Source: Herbihabitans rhizosphaerae
Lineage (GTDB): Bacteria > Actinomycetota > Actinomycetes > Mycobacteriales > Pseudonocardiaceae
Length of the DNA: 64,000 bases
NCBI RefSeq assembly: GCF_004216555.1
Contig: NZ_SGWQ01000015.1
Coordinates: forward strand, 1 to 64,000
Direction: 5' to 3'
A model generated the notes under the pieces. The model did no database searches and had not been told where the DNA came from. It saw nothing but the letters and a program-made list of their open reading frames with translations. This document shows, piece after piece, positions 39,588-47,712 of this stretch; the stretch's first letter is position 1; each line of letters opens with the position of its first letter. The translations under genes and the position numbers were made by a program.

Positions 39588-39992
39588 ATGACGCGACGGG
39601 TGACCGGTTGGTTCGGCTTCCCGCTCGGGTTCGCGAGCGCGATCGTCGCGACGATCCTGGCCGTGGCCATCGGCGCGACCGGACACCCGATCGCGTCGGT
39701 GCTGCTGCACATCGTGGTGATCGCCGTGACCAGCACCGCGCCGGCGGCTCTTGCGACCGCGGTGACCTGCTGGGCGATGCACGCCGGCTTCGTGCTCGGG
39801 CGGCACGGCGAACTCGCGACGAGCGGCCAGGCCGGGCACGACGCGTTCGTCCTGCTGCTGAACACGCTCATCGTGGCCACCCTCGTCTCGGTGGCGCGCA
39901 CGGCGGTGCGGCACCACCCGGAGGTACGCCTCCCCGACCAGCGGAAAGCCGGCGAATCGGTGTCCGCGATTCGCGACGGCGCGCCAGCCTGA
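39588..39992 (+). CDS. Small membrane protein of unknown function
   Basis: This 134-residue protein has three or four hydrophobic stretches (about 10-30, 35-60, 62-75 and 85-103) and a charged C-terminal tail. I recognise no family. It is divergent from the KimA-like carrier and ends 47 bp before the ribbon-helix-helix gene. The start ATG has GAGTGAGC-type sequence upstream, a weak ribosome site. It may be a regulator or accessory of the neighbouring carrier; this is speculation. Confidence 0.65.
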   Translation: MTRRVTGWFGFPLGFASAIVATILAVAIGATGHPIASVLLHIVVIAVTSTAPAALATAVTCWAMHAGFVLGRHGELATSGQAGHDAFVLLLNTLIVATLVSVARTAVRHHPEVRLPDQRKAGESVSAIRDGAPA

Positions 39993-40003
39993 GCCAACTT
40001 GGC

Positions 40004-40038
40004 TTGACATGGCGCCACGATGGCGCCATAGTTGTGCC
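40004..40038 (+). promoter_or_regulatory. Promoter with tandem TGGCGCCA operator repeats
   Basis: The -35 TTGACA (40004-40009) and -10 CATAGT (40027-40032) are 17 bp apart. Two palindromic octamers TGGCGCCA (40010-40017 and 40021-40028) sit between and over them, 11 bp apart, about one helical turn. Ribbon-helix-helix proteins bind such tandem sites cooperatively, so autoregulation by the next gene is likely. Transcription would start on its ATG at 40039. Confidence 0.75.
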
Positions 40039-40536
40039 ATGGACCTCAGGATGTACGTCGAGAACCTCCGGCACGAGCTCGCGGTGGCCGCCGAGACCGG
40101 CGGCGAGGACGCTCGGGCGCTGGCCGAGCGGCTGACCGCGCCGCTCGAGTCGGCGGTCCGACTCACCCTGCTGGACGCGCTTTCCGCCGCCACCGACGAG
40201 ATCACCCGCGATCTCGCACCCGGTTCGGTGGAGCTGCGACTGCGCGGACGTGACCCCGAGTTCGTGGTGACGCCACCGCCGGCCGAGTTGGCGTTCGATG
40301 ACGCCAACGTGGCGCCACCGTCGACGCCGGCTCCGGTGGACGACGACAGCGCCACCTCGCGGATCAACTTCCGGCTGCCGGAGAACCTCAAGGCACGGAT
40401 CGAAGAGGCCGCCGGCCGGGAAGGGCTCTCGGTCAACGCCTGGCTCGTCCGGGTCGCCGCCGCCGCACTGGAGCCGGAGCGGCCCCGCCGAAGCGGCGGC
40501 GGAATCGGCCAGCAATACACCGGCTGGGTGCACTGA
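40039..40536 (+). CDS. Ribbon-helix-helix (HicB/Arc-like) DNA-binding protein
   Basis: This 165-residue protein has an N-terminal helical region (about 1-80) and a C-terminal ribbon-helix-helix domain: SRINFRLPENLKARIEEAA, then EGLSVNAWLVRVAAAAL. This resembles the RHH half of HicB-type antitoxins, but no HicA toxin is next to it. Instead it leads an operon with a DUF4097 protein and a DrrAB-like exporter, so it is probably the local repressor acting at the TGGCGCCA repeats. The ATG at 40039 coincides with the predicted transcript start. Confidence 0.82.
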   Translation: MDLRMYVENLRHELAVAAETGGEDARALAERLTAPLESAVRLTLLDALSAATDEITRDLAPGSVELRLRGRDPEFVVTPPPAELAFDDANVAPPSTPAPVDDDSATSRINFRLPENLKARIEEAAGREGLSVNAWLVRVAAAALEPERPRRSGGGIGQQYTGWVH

Positions 40537-40593
40537 CCGCACCCCGCTTTCTCACACCTCGCGTTTTCACACCACACCCAGGAGGGCACAGCC

Positions 40594-41436
40594 ATGCCTA
40601 ATTTCGATACCCCCAACCCCATTTCGGCCACCATCGAACTCGTCGTCGGCAACACCCGCATCACCGCGAGCGACCGTGGTGAGACGGTCGTCGAGGTCCG
40701 CCCCAGCGACCCGGACAACCAGCTCGACGTGAAGGCCGCCGACAAGACCACGGTCGACCTCACCAACGGCGGACTGCTGGTCAAGACGCCGAAGCTGAAC
40801 AGCTTCTTCAGCAGCAAGGTCGGCTCGATCGAGGTGACGGTCGAACTGCCGGCGGGCTCCACCGTGACCGGCGAGACCTCGATCGGCGAGTTCCACGCCG
40901 ACGGCCGGTTCGGCGAGTGCCGGTTCAAGACCGCGATGGGCACCATCAGGCTGGCCGAGACCGGCCCGCTGCACGTGAAGACCACCGGCGGCAAGGTCGT
41001 CGTGGATCGCGTGAACGGTCGCGCCGAGATCACCAGCAGCAACGGCGAGGTGCGCGTCGGCCGGATCGACGGTCCCGCGGTGATCAAGAACGCCAACGGT
41101 GACATCGACGTCGGCGACGTCACCGGCGACCTGCGGTGCAACACGGCCAACGGCAACATCGCCGTCCAGCAGGCGCTGGCCGGTGTCAACGCGAAGACGG
41201 TCAACGGCAGCGTCCGGATCGGCGAGATCGTGCGCGGCGAGGTCGTCGTCGACACCACGGCCGGCGAGCTGGAGATCGGCATCCGCAAGGGCACCGCCGC
41301 CTGGCTGGACGTCAAGTCCGTGTCCGGTCGGGTGCACAGCTCGCTGGATTCCGCGAGCGGCCCGGAAAGCTCCGAGGAAACCGTCAAATTGCGCGCCCGC
41401 ACCATTACCGGCGACATCGTCATCGGCCGGTCCTGA
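40594..41436 (+). CDS. DUF4097 family beta-strand repeat protein
   Basis: This 280-residue protein is almost entirely short beta-strand repeats with the recurring pattern T.NG.I.V (SSNGEVRVG, NANGDIDVG, TANGNIAV, TVNGSVRIG), predicting a beta-helix-like stack as in DUF4097 adhesin-like proteins. It has no signal peptide or membrane segment, so it is probably cytosolic. AGGAGGGCACAGCC precedes the ATG. It lies between the RHH regulator and an ABC exporter, a gene order I have seen repeatedly in actinobacteria; its role there is unknown. Confidence 0.85.
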   Translation: MPNFDTPNPISATIELVVGNTRITASDRGETVVEVRPSDPDNQLDVKAADKTTVDLTNGGLLVKTPKLNSFFSSKVGSIEVTVELPAGSTVTGETSIGEFHADGRFGECRFKTAMGTIRLAETGPLHVKTTGGKVVVDRVNGRAEITSSNGEVRVGRIDGPAVIKNANGDIDVGDVTGDLRCNTANGNIAVQQALAGVNAKTVNGSVRIGEIVRGEVVVDTTAGELEIGIRKGTAAWLDVKSVSGRVHSSLDSASGPESSEETVKLRARTITGDIVIGRS

Positions 41437-41465
41437 CCTTCCTGATCTCCCGAAGGGGTAACAAC

Positions 41466-42434
41466 ATGAATAACTCATTGGCGATCGAGGCCACCGGACT
41501 CCGCAAATCCTACGGCGACAAACTGGTACTCGACGGAATCGACCTCAGGATTCCAGCGGGAACGATTTTCTCGCTGCTCGGGCCGAACGGCGCCGGCAAG
41601 ACCACCGCGGTCCAGATTCTGTCCACCTATATCGGCGCCGACGCCGGCGAGGCGCGAATCGCCGGTCACGATCTGGCCACCGAGCCCGATTCGGTACGCG
41701 CCGCGATCGGCGTCACCGGTCAGTTCTCGGCGGTGGACGGCTTGCTCACCGGCGAGGAGAACCTGGTGCTGATGGCGAAGCTGTGCCACCTCGGCAAGCG
41801 GGCCGGCCGGCGGCGCGCGTCCGACCTGCTCGAGCAGTTCGATCTGGTCGAGGCCGGCAAGAAGATGGTCGCCACCTACTCCGGCGGCATGCGGCGCCGG
41901 CTGGACCTGGCGATGACCCTGGTCGGCAGCGCGCGGATCATCTTCCTGGACGAGCCGACCACGGGCCTGGACCCGCGCAGCCGGCACACCATGTGGGAGA
42001 TCATCCGCGGCCTGGTCGCCGAGGGTGTCACGATCTTCCTCACCACGCAGTACCTGGAAGAGGCCGACGAACTGGCCGACCGGGTCGCCGTCCTCGACCA
42101 CGGCAAACTGGTCGCCGAGGGCACCCCGGCCGAGCTCAAGCGCCGGATTCCCGGCAGCCACGTCCAGCTGCGGTTCGCCGACTCCGCCCGGCTCGATCTG
42201 GCCGCGCGCACCTTCGGCGGTGCCGCACGCGACGACAACGCGCTGACCCTGCAGGTGCCCAGCGACGGCGGGGTCCGGTCGCTGCGCGCACTGCTCGACC
42301 GCATCGACGACGACTCGATCGAGGTCGACGAATTGACGGTGCACACGCCCGATCTCGATGACGTCTTCTTCGCACTGACCGGCCACCCCAGCACAGACAG
42401 TAACCCCAGCAAAGAGAGGGAAACCGCCCGATGA
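41466..42434 (+). CDS. DrrA-like ABC exporter ATP-binding protein (second system)
   Basis: This 322-residue ABC ATPase has Walker A GPNGAGKTT (about 39-47), signature YSGGMRRR, Walker B IIFLDEPT and the DrrA-type LTTQYLEEAD segment. The C-terminal extension ends LDDVFFALTG. It is paralogous to the DrrA-like protein at 838-1779 (both share IGVTGQF and related blocks). AAGGGGTAACAAC precedes the ATG at 41466, and the stop overlaps the permease start (ATGA). Substrate unknown; control by the RHH protein is likely. Confidence 0.93.
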   Translation: MNNSLAIEATGLRKSYGDKLVLDGIDLRIPAGTIFSLLGPNGAGKTTAVQILSTYIGADAGEARIAGHDLATEPDSVRAAIGVTGQFSAVDGLLTGEENLVLMAKLCHLGKRAGRRRASDLLEQFDLVEAGKKMVATYSGGMRRRLDLAMTLVGSARIIFLDEPTTGLDPRSRHTMWEIIRGLVAEGVTIFLTTQYLEEADELADRVAVLDHGKLVAEGTPAELKRRIPGSHVQLRFADSARLDLAARTFGGAARDDNALTLQVPSDGGVRSLRALLDRIDDDSIEVDELTVHTPDLDDVFFALTGHPSTDSNPSKERETAR

Positions 42435-43216
42435 GTACTCTCGCCTACGCGGTGCGCGACACGAGAACAATGCTGCACCGGGACTTCATGCATTCTCTCC
42501 GATTCCCGGTCATGACGCTCAGCGGCGTGATCACCCCGGTCTTCTTCCTGGCGATGTTCGTCTACGTACTCGGCGGGGCGCTGGGTACCGGTATCGGCGC
42601 CGGCGACGAGTACATCAACTTCATCGCCCCCGGAATTCTCGTGATGGCCGTCGGCACCGGCAGCGCGACGACCGCGGTGAATGTCAATACCGATATGACC
42701 GAGGGAATCATCGCCCGATTCCGCACCATGTCGATCTCCCGCCAGTCGGTATTGACCGGGACGGCCGTCGGAGCGGTGATCCGCACGATGCTCAGCCTGG
42801 TCCTGGTGACCGCCGCCGCGATGCTGATGGGCTTCGACACCACCGCGAACGTCGGCGAATGGCTGGCCGCCGCCGGGGTACTCGCACTGTTCGCACTCGC
42901 GCTGACCTGGGTGTCGATCGGACTGGGCCTGTGGGCGAAGTCGCCGGGCGGCGCCAACGGCTCCACCATGATCGTGCAGTTCCTGCTGCCGTTCCTGAGC
43001 AGCGCGTTCGTCCCCACCGGGTCGATGCCGTCCTGGCTGCGCGCCTTCGCCGAGAACCAGCCGTACACGCACCTCATCAACACCATGCGCGGACTGCTGC
43101 AGGGTGAGCCGATCGGTGACAGCGCGGTGCTCGCGGTGATCTGGTGCGTCGCCATCGGCACCATCGGCTACCTGTGGGCCAGGAAGCTCTACAACCGCGA
43201 TCCCGCGGCGAGCTGA
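42431..43216 (+). CDS. DrrB-like ABC-2 type permease (second system)
   Basis: This 261-residue membrane protein has six predicted segments and ABC-2 hallmarks such as LLPFLSSAFVPTGSMPSWLRAFAENQPYTHLI. It is the partner of the preceding ATPase with a 4-bp overlap and is the last gene of the operon: a strong terminator begins 12 bp after its stop. Probably exports a hydrophobic compound. Confidence 0.93.
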   Translation: MSTLAYAVRDTRTMLHRDFMHSLRFPVMTLSGVITPVFFLAMFVYVLGGALGTGIGAGDEYINFIAPGILVMAVGTGSATTAVNVNTDMTEGIIARFRTMSISRQSVLTGTAVGAVIRTMLSLVLVTAAAMLMGFDTTANVGEWLAAAGVLALFALALTWVSIGLGLWAKSPGGANGSTMIVQFLLPFLSSAFVPTGSMPSWLRAFAENQPYTHLINTMRGLLQGEPIGDSAVLAVIWCVAIGTIGYLWARKLYNRDPAAS

Positions 43217-43227
43217 ACCAGTCCAGT

Positions 43228-43265
43228 CGGGCCGGAAACCGTTGGGAGGAACGGTTTCCGGCCCG
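43228..43265 (+). terminator. Strong hairpin terminator of the second exporter operon
   Basis: A perfect 16-bp stem, CGGGCCGGAAACCGTT (43228-43243) against 43250-43265, with a 6-nt loop, is followed by ATTTCCC. It lies 12 bp after the permease stop and 18 bp before the end of the convergent GNAT pseudogene, so it may serve both strands. Confidence 0.85.
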
Positions 43266-43282
43266 ATTTCCCTGTGCTGGTT

Positions 43283-43726
43283 TCAGTGCCAGGTCATGTT
43301 GATCGCGCGTTCGAAGTTGACGTATCCGACGAACCCGACCGGCTCGCCGTCCGGCAGCGTCGCGGTCCGCCACCAGTCCCGAGGGCTCCGGTAGCCCGCC
43401 AGTTCGTCCTCGAAGTGTCTGACCGCCGCCTCCCGAGCGGGCATCCGGGTCAGATCGTCCCGGCTGTGCGCGTCCAGCGTCCCGTCCAGGTCCTCGACCA
43501 CGCGCCGGCCACCTCGTCCTCCCGCCAGTCGGGCGGGATCATGCGGCCGTACTCGGGCGGACGGGTGCCTGCCGGGACGACCTCGGCCATGGCCGTCCGT
43601 AGCAGCCGCTCAGGGCGACCCACATCCACTCCGGCCGGCGAGGTCGTCGGTGAGGACGTAGGGCAGTCGGCAGAAGAGATCGAGCTCTTCGCGCCGGGTG
43701 ATCGGGCGCATGATCAGGTGATCCAT
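43283..43726 (-). pseudogene. GNAT N-acetyltransferase gene with several deletions
   Basis: The ATG at 43726 overlaps the TetR stop (TAATG). The reading starts MDHLIMRPITRREELDLFCR, jumps frame to RPEWMWVAL, then again to LRTAMAEVVPAGTRPPEYGR and MIPPDWREDEVA, and finally to VEDLDGTLDAHSRDDLTR with GYVNFERAINMTWH at the end. These are ordered fragments of one GNAT protein of about 300 residues, as I remember the family; only about 150 codons remain, with at least three internal deletions. It is clearly inactive. An open 72-codon frame at the 3' end is just the last fragment. Confidence 0.75.
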
Positions 43727-44361
43727 TACTCCTGAGCCGCGTTCAGGCGACGCATGATGAGGAACTCGGCGAATTCGGCGACCAGTTCGAGCCGGCGTTC
43801 CTCGGCGACCGGGTCGGGTGAGATCTCCCGGCGGATCGCCTCGCCGTCGAACATGTGCTCCAGACTGGTGACCAGCATGTCGAGATCTTCCTCGCCGAAC
43901 AGCTCGGCACCCGGCACCAGGCGGGCGGCCTCGACGATCTCGGCGAAGAACTGGCGCCCGGTCTCGCTCAGCCGAGTTCGCAGGTCCGAGTCGGTGCGGG
44001 AGGCCACCATGAGCTCGAACCAGACGACGTTCTCCACGTCGCGGTGACGGTTGCGCATCACCCGGAGCGCTTCAATGAGCGTCGGTTCCCGCAGGTCCGC
44101 CAACCGCTGCCGGGCCGCGACGATGTGCCGCCGGCCGACCTCGGCGGCCGTGGCGACCATCAGGTCGAGCCGCGAGTCGAAGTGCCGGAACAGCCCTCCC
44201 CGGGACACGCCGGAGCGTTCGCAGATCACGCCGAGCGAGGCGTTCGCGTATCCCGCCTCGGCGATGACCGCGATCGTCGCGTCGATCAACCGGTTGATCA
44301 TCGTCTCGCGGCGCTCCTGCTGGGTGCGCCGTCGCGGCACGGTCGGGGCAGGCTCCACCAT
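43726..44361 (-). CDS. TetR family regulator of the lipase/amidohydrolase genes
   Basis: This 211-residue TetR protein has a helix-turn-helix at about residues 42-61 (ASLGVICERSGVSRGGLFRHF) and a helical C-terminal effector domain. It is divergent from a secreted lipase. Sites with consensus GACCGATCGGTC occur in its own upstream region (three) and before the amidohydrolase gene (two), so all three transcripts are probably repressed by this protein. Its inducer may be a lipid or acylated compound handled by these enzymes; that is inference. Confidence 0.9.
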   Translation of the reverse strand: MVEPAPTVPRRRTQQERRETMINRLIDATIAVIAEAGYANASLGVICERSGVSRGGLFRHFDSRLDLMVATAAEVGRRHIVAARQRLADLREPTLIEALRVMRNRHRDVENVVWFELMVASRTDSDLRTRLSETGRQFFAEIVEAARLVPGAELFGEEDLDMLVTSLEHMFDGEAIRREISPDPVAEERRLELVAEFAEFLIMRRLNAAQE

Positions 44362-44395
44362 GTCGATCAGGCTACGGGATGGTGAGCAATTTAAA

Positions 44396-44471
44396 GACCG
44401 ATCAGTCGTTACTCATGACAACTTAGAGACTGATCGGTCTTCATCGGTTGCCTGTTTGCGACCGAGCGGTT
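44396..44471. promoter_or_regulatory. Three GACCGATCGGTC-type operators, TetR/lipase divergent region
   Basis: GACCGATCAGTC (44396-44407), GACTGATCGGTC (44428-44439) and GACCGAGCGGTT (44460-44471) are near-identical 12-bp palindromes. The third lies in a block (GTTTGCGACCGAGCGG then TTTCTATCT) that recurs almost unchanged before the amidohydrolase gene, so a promoter element is shared. Confidence 0.8.
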
Positions 44472-44519
44472 TCTATCTGGCACTGGCGTGTCACGTTCCA
44501 ACTCAACGCGGAGTACCGG

Positions 44520-45785
44520 ATGTCCCTTTCCCGCCGTCATCGCTTGATCGCCGCCGTGACCGCGACGGTGGTCGCCAGCGCGGTCGCGATCTTGACGGTA
44601 GGCACCTCGGCCAGCGCCAAGGGCGCCTCGTCGGTCGCCGACACAACGTCGGTCTACACCGCGAAGTCGCCGCTGCCCGAGGGCCAGAACGGCGACGTGG
44701 TCAAGTCCCAGCCCTCGACCTACAACGGCGCGAAGGCGACCAGGATCCAGTACCTGTCCCGGGACGCCAAGAACAAGCAGCTCCCGGTCAGCGGCACGGT
44801 CCTGGTGCCGAACGCCCCGTGGTCCGGCCCCGGCGAGCGACCGATCGTGGCCTACGCGCCGTTCACCTTCGGCATGGCGCCGCAGTGCGCTCCCTCGAAG
44901 ACCCTGGCCGGCGAGGGAGCACAGGACATGGTGTCCGGCTTCCAGGGCAGCTTCGTCAACGCGCTGCTGAGCGCCGGGTTCGCGGTGGCGCAGACGGACT
45001 ACCTCGGGCCGTGGGTCGAGGGCACCGGCGAGCACCCGTACGTGATGCGGCTGCCCGAGGCGCACACCGTGCTCGACGTGATCCGCGCGGCGCAGCGGCT
45101 GCCGGGGACCGGCCTGCCCCCCAACGGTCCGGTGGGCATCGCCGGCTACTCCGAGGGCGGCAGCGCCGCGGCGGCCGCGGCCGAGTTGGCCGCCACCTAC
45201 GCGCCCGAGCTGAAGGTCAAGGGCGTCTACTCCGGCGCGCCGCCGGCCGACAAGGGCGTGCTGGCCAAGACGCTGGACGGCAGCATGTACGCCGCGTTCC
45301 TCGGCTACGCGCTGATCGGCATCAACCAGGCCTACCCCGAGGCCAACCTGATGGGCCTGGCCAACCAGGCCGGCGCCGACCTCTTTCTGAAGGCCCGGCA
45401 GACCTGCACGCTGCCCGCCGTCTTCCAGTTCATGTTCACGCAGACGAGCACGTTGACCAAGGACGGTCAGCCGGTGTCCGCGTACCTGTCCAAGCCGCCG
45501 TTCGACAAGATCGTCGCGGAGAACAGGATCGGCAACATCAAGCCCGCCATGCCGGTCATGGTCCAGCACAGCCCGATGGACGACGTGATCCCGGTCGCCA
45601 TGGGCAAGCAGATGGCCAAGGACTGGTGCGACAAGGGCGCCAACGTCCAGTGGAAGGACCTGACATCGTTCGCGCCGTTCTTCTCCCACGCCATGGGCAT
45701 GATGACGGCACCCAATGACGCCAGCGCCTGGCTGCAAAGCGCGTTCAAGGGCCAGCCAGGCAACGGCAACTGCGGCCAGTTCTGA
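44520..45785 (+). CDS. Secreted lipase (secretory LIP-type alpha/beta hydrolase)
   Basis: This 421-residue exported protein has a signal peptide of about 34 residues, ending near ASA. It follows the LIP/secretory-lipase layout: oxyanion region APFTFGM, nucleophile elbow GYSEGG, Asp in HSPMDDVIP and a C-terminal His (FSHAMG). The ATG at 44520 follows a GGAGTACCGG ribosome site; an upstream GTG at 44448 would put the operator inside the gene. Probably hydrolyses acylglycerols or esters outside the cell. Expression should respond to the divergent TetR. Confidence 0.88.
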   Translation: MSLSRRHRLIAAVTATVVASAVAILTVGTSASAKGASSVADTTSVYTAKSPLPEGQNGDVVKSQPSTYNGAKATRIQYLSRDAKNKQLPVSGTVLVPNAPWSGPGERPIVAYAPFTFGMAPQCAPSKTLAGEGAQDMVSGFQGSFVNALLSAGFAVAQTDYLGPWVEGTGEHPYVMRLPEAHTVLDVIRAAQRLPGTGLPPNGPVGIAGYSEGGSAAAAAAELAATYAPELKVKGVYSGAPPADKGVLAKTLDGSMYAAFLGYALIGINQAYPEANLMGLANQAGADLFLKARQTCTLPAVFQFMFTQTSTLTKDGQPVSAYLSKPPFDKIVAENRIGNIKPAMPVMVQHSPMDDVIPVAMGKQMAKDWCDKGANVQWKDLTSFAPFFSHAMGMMTAPNDASAWLQSAFKGQPGNGNCGQF

Positions 45786-45807
45786 TCACCACTGGGCCGC
45801 TGGTGAC

Positions 45808-45857
45808 GTGAAGGGGCCTTTCCCGGTGCTAGCGCCAACCGGGGAAGGCCCCTTCAC
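45808..45857. terminator. Hairpin terminator after the lipase gene
   Basis: A 20-bp stem (45808-45827 against 45838-45857, one G-U-type mismatch) with a 10-nt loop lies 22 bp after the lipase stop. Confidence 0.8.
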
Positions 45858-45877
45858 GGCGATCTGACAACTTTAGA

Positions 45878-45921
45878 GACCGATCGGTCGCTACCTCTTG
45901 ACGGTTTGCGACCGATCGGTT
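45878..45921 (+). promoter_or_regulatory. Two GACCGATCGGTC operators before the amidohydrolase gene
   Basis: GACCGATCGGTC (45878-45889, a perfect palindrome) and GACCGATCGGTT (45910-45921). A -10-like CTATCT (45923-45928) ends 5 bp before the ATG at 45934, implying a leaderless mRNA. Confidence 0.8.
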
Positions 45922-45933
45922 TCTATCTTTGTC

Positions 45934-47712
45934 ATGACCTGGGACACGATCATCCGCGGTGGCCGCTGGTTCGACGGCACGGGCGCACCGTCGGCGGTGC
46001 GGCATCTGGGCATCCGGGACGGCCGGGTGGCGGCGGTGTCCGAGGCGCCACTGGACACCACGGGGTGCCGGCAGGTGATCGAGGCGGCCGGGCAGTGGGT
46101 CATGCCCGGGTTCATCGACATCCACACGCATTACGACGCCGAGGTCCTGCTCGCCCCCGGCCTGACCGAGTCGGTCCGGCACGGCGTCACGACCGTGCTG
46201 TTCGGGTCGTGCTCGCTGGGCACCGTGCACGTCGATCCGATCGACGCGGCGGACCTGTTCAGCCGGGTGGAGGCGGTGCCGCGCGAGCACGTGATCCGCG
46301 CGCTCACCGAGTACAAGTCCTGGTCGACCGCGGCGGAGTACGTCGCCGCGCTCGAGTCACTTCCGTTGGGCCCCAACGTGACCGCCTTCCTCGGGCACTC
46401 GGACCTGCGCGCCGGCGTCATGGGGCTTGGCCGCTCGACCGACCGCCGCGTGACACCGAGCCCGGCGGAACTGCACCGGATGCGGGACCTACTCGCCGAC
46501 GCGCTCGACGCGGGGCTGATCGGCCTGTCCGAGATGCGCAACCCGTGGGACAAGCTGGACGGTGACCGGTACCGGTCGCGCACCCTGCCGTCGACCTACG
46601 CGTCGTGGCGGGAGTACCGCATGCTGCACCGGGTCCTGCGTCGCGAAGGCCGGGTCCTGCAATCGATCCCGAACCTGACCACCCCGTTCAGCCTGGCGCT
46701 CTATCTGGTCGCGTCGATGGGATTCGGGCTGCGCCGCGCGTTGAAGACCAGCTTCCTCACCGCGGCCGACGTGAAGGCCAACCCGTTGCTGCACCACGCC
46801 ATGGGCCCGATCGCCCGGCTGGCCAACAAGCTCGGCCGCGCCGACTTCCGCTGGCAGCACCTGCCGGTCCCGTTCGACATCTTCGCCGACGGGATCGACC
46901 TGGTGGTGTTCGAGGAGCTCAGCTCCGGTGCCGCCGCGTTGCACCTGCAGGACGAGGCCCGCGACGAGCTGATGCGCCACGAGGGGTACCGGCGCTGGTT
47001 CCGGAAGGAGTACGACCGCAAGTGGACGCCGCGGATCTGGCACCGCGACTTCTACGACGCGCACATCCTCGCCTGCCCGGACACCTCGGTCGTCGGCAAG
47101 ACCTTCGGGCAGGTCGGCGACGAGCGCGGGCTGCACCCGGTGGACGCCTTCCTCGACCTGGTCGTCGAGTACGGCACGAAAGTTCGTTGGTACACAACGA
47201 TTTCCAACCACCGGCCGAAGGTGCTGGACAAGCTCTCCGCGCTCCCCGAGGTCCAGATGGGCTTCTCCGACGCCGGCGCCCACCTGCGGAACATGGCCTT
47301 CTACAACTTCCCGCTCCGCCTGCTGCGGCGGGCCAACGAGACCGGGTTCATGACCGTCGAGCGCGCCGTGCACCGGCTCACCGGCGAACTCGGCCGGTGG
47401 TACGGGATCGACGCCGGCACCCTCCGCGAAGGTGACCGGGCCGATCTCGTGGTGGTCGACCCCGCCGGCCTCGACGAGTCGGTCGACCGGCACGCCGAGG
47501 CCCCGATCGAGGTGTTCGGCGGCATGAGCCGCATGGTCAACCGCAACGACCAGGCGGTCACCGCCACCCTGGTCGCCGGCAACCGCCTCTACGGCGCCGG
47601 AGAGTTCGACCTGGCCGCCGCCCAGCGGCGGACCGGTCGCTTCCTCCGGGCCGGCGAACCTCGCGGCACCGTCGACCCGGCCACTCAGCCGGTGGGGATC
47701 ACTCGTCCGTGA
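45934..47712 (+). CDS. N-acyl-D-amino-acid deacylase-family amidohydrolase
   Basis: This 592-residue amidohydrolase has metal ligands HTHYDAE near residue 67, and later His and Asp candidates in GHSDLR, HHAMGP and SDAGAHLRN. It has the N- and C-terminal beta-sandwich of the D-aminoacylase family (IIRGGRWFDGTG; LREGDRADLVVVDP). The ATG at 45934 is preferred over a GTG-type start at 45898, which lies within the operator. It probably hydrolyses N-acyl-D-amino acids or a related amide in the cytosol. It shares operators with the TetR/lipase pair, and its end overlaps the convergent PNPOx gene by 14 bp. Confidence 0.88.
   Translation: MTWDTIIRGGRWFDGTGAPSAVRHLGIRDGRVAAVSEAPLDTTGCRQVIEAAGQWVMPGFIDIHTHYDAEVLLAPGLTESVRHGVTTVLFGSCSLGTVHVDPIDAADLFSRVEAVPREHVIRALTEYKSWSTAAEYVAALESLPLGPNVTAFLGHSDLRAGVMGLGRSTDRRVTPSPAELHRMRDLLADALDAGLIGLSEMRNPWDKLDGDRYRSRTLPSTYASWREYRMLHRVLRREGRVLQSIPNLTTPFSLALYLVASMGFGLRRALKTSFLTAADVKANPLLHHAMGPIARLANKLGRADFRWQHLPVPFDIFADGIDLVVFEELSSGAAALHLQDEARDELMRHEGYRRWFRKEYDRKWTPRIWHRDFYDAHILACPDTSVVGKTFGQVGDERGLHPVDAFLDLVVEYGTKVRWYTTISNHRPKVLDKLSALPEVQMGFSDAGAHLRNMAFYNFPLRLLRRANETGFMTVERAVHRLTGELGRWYGIDAGTLREGDRADLVVVDPAGLDESVDRHAEAPIEVFGGMSRMVNRNDQAVTATLVAGNRLYGAGEFDLAAAQRRTGRFLRAGEPRGTVDPATQPVGITRP

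Noticed and set aside
40039-40536. HicAB toxin-antitoxin module
   Set aside because: The RHH domain is HicB-like, but no HicA-type small toxin is adjacent and the gene leads an exporter operon.
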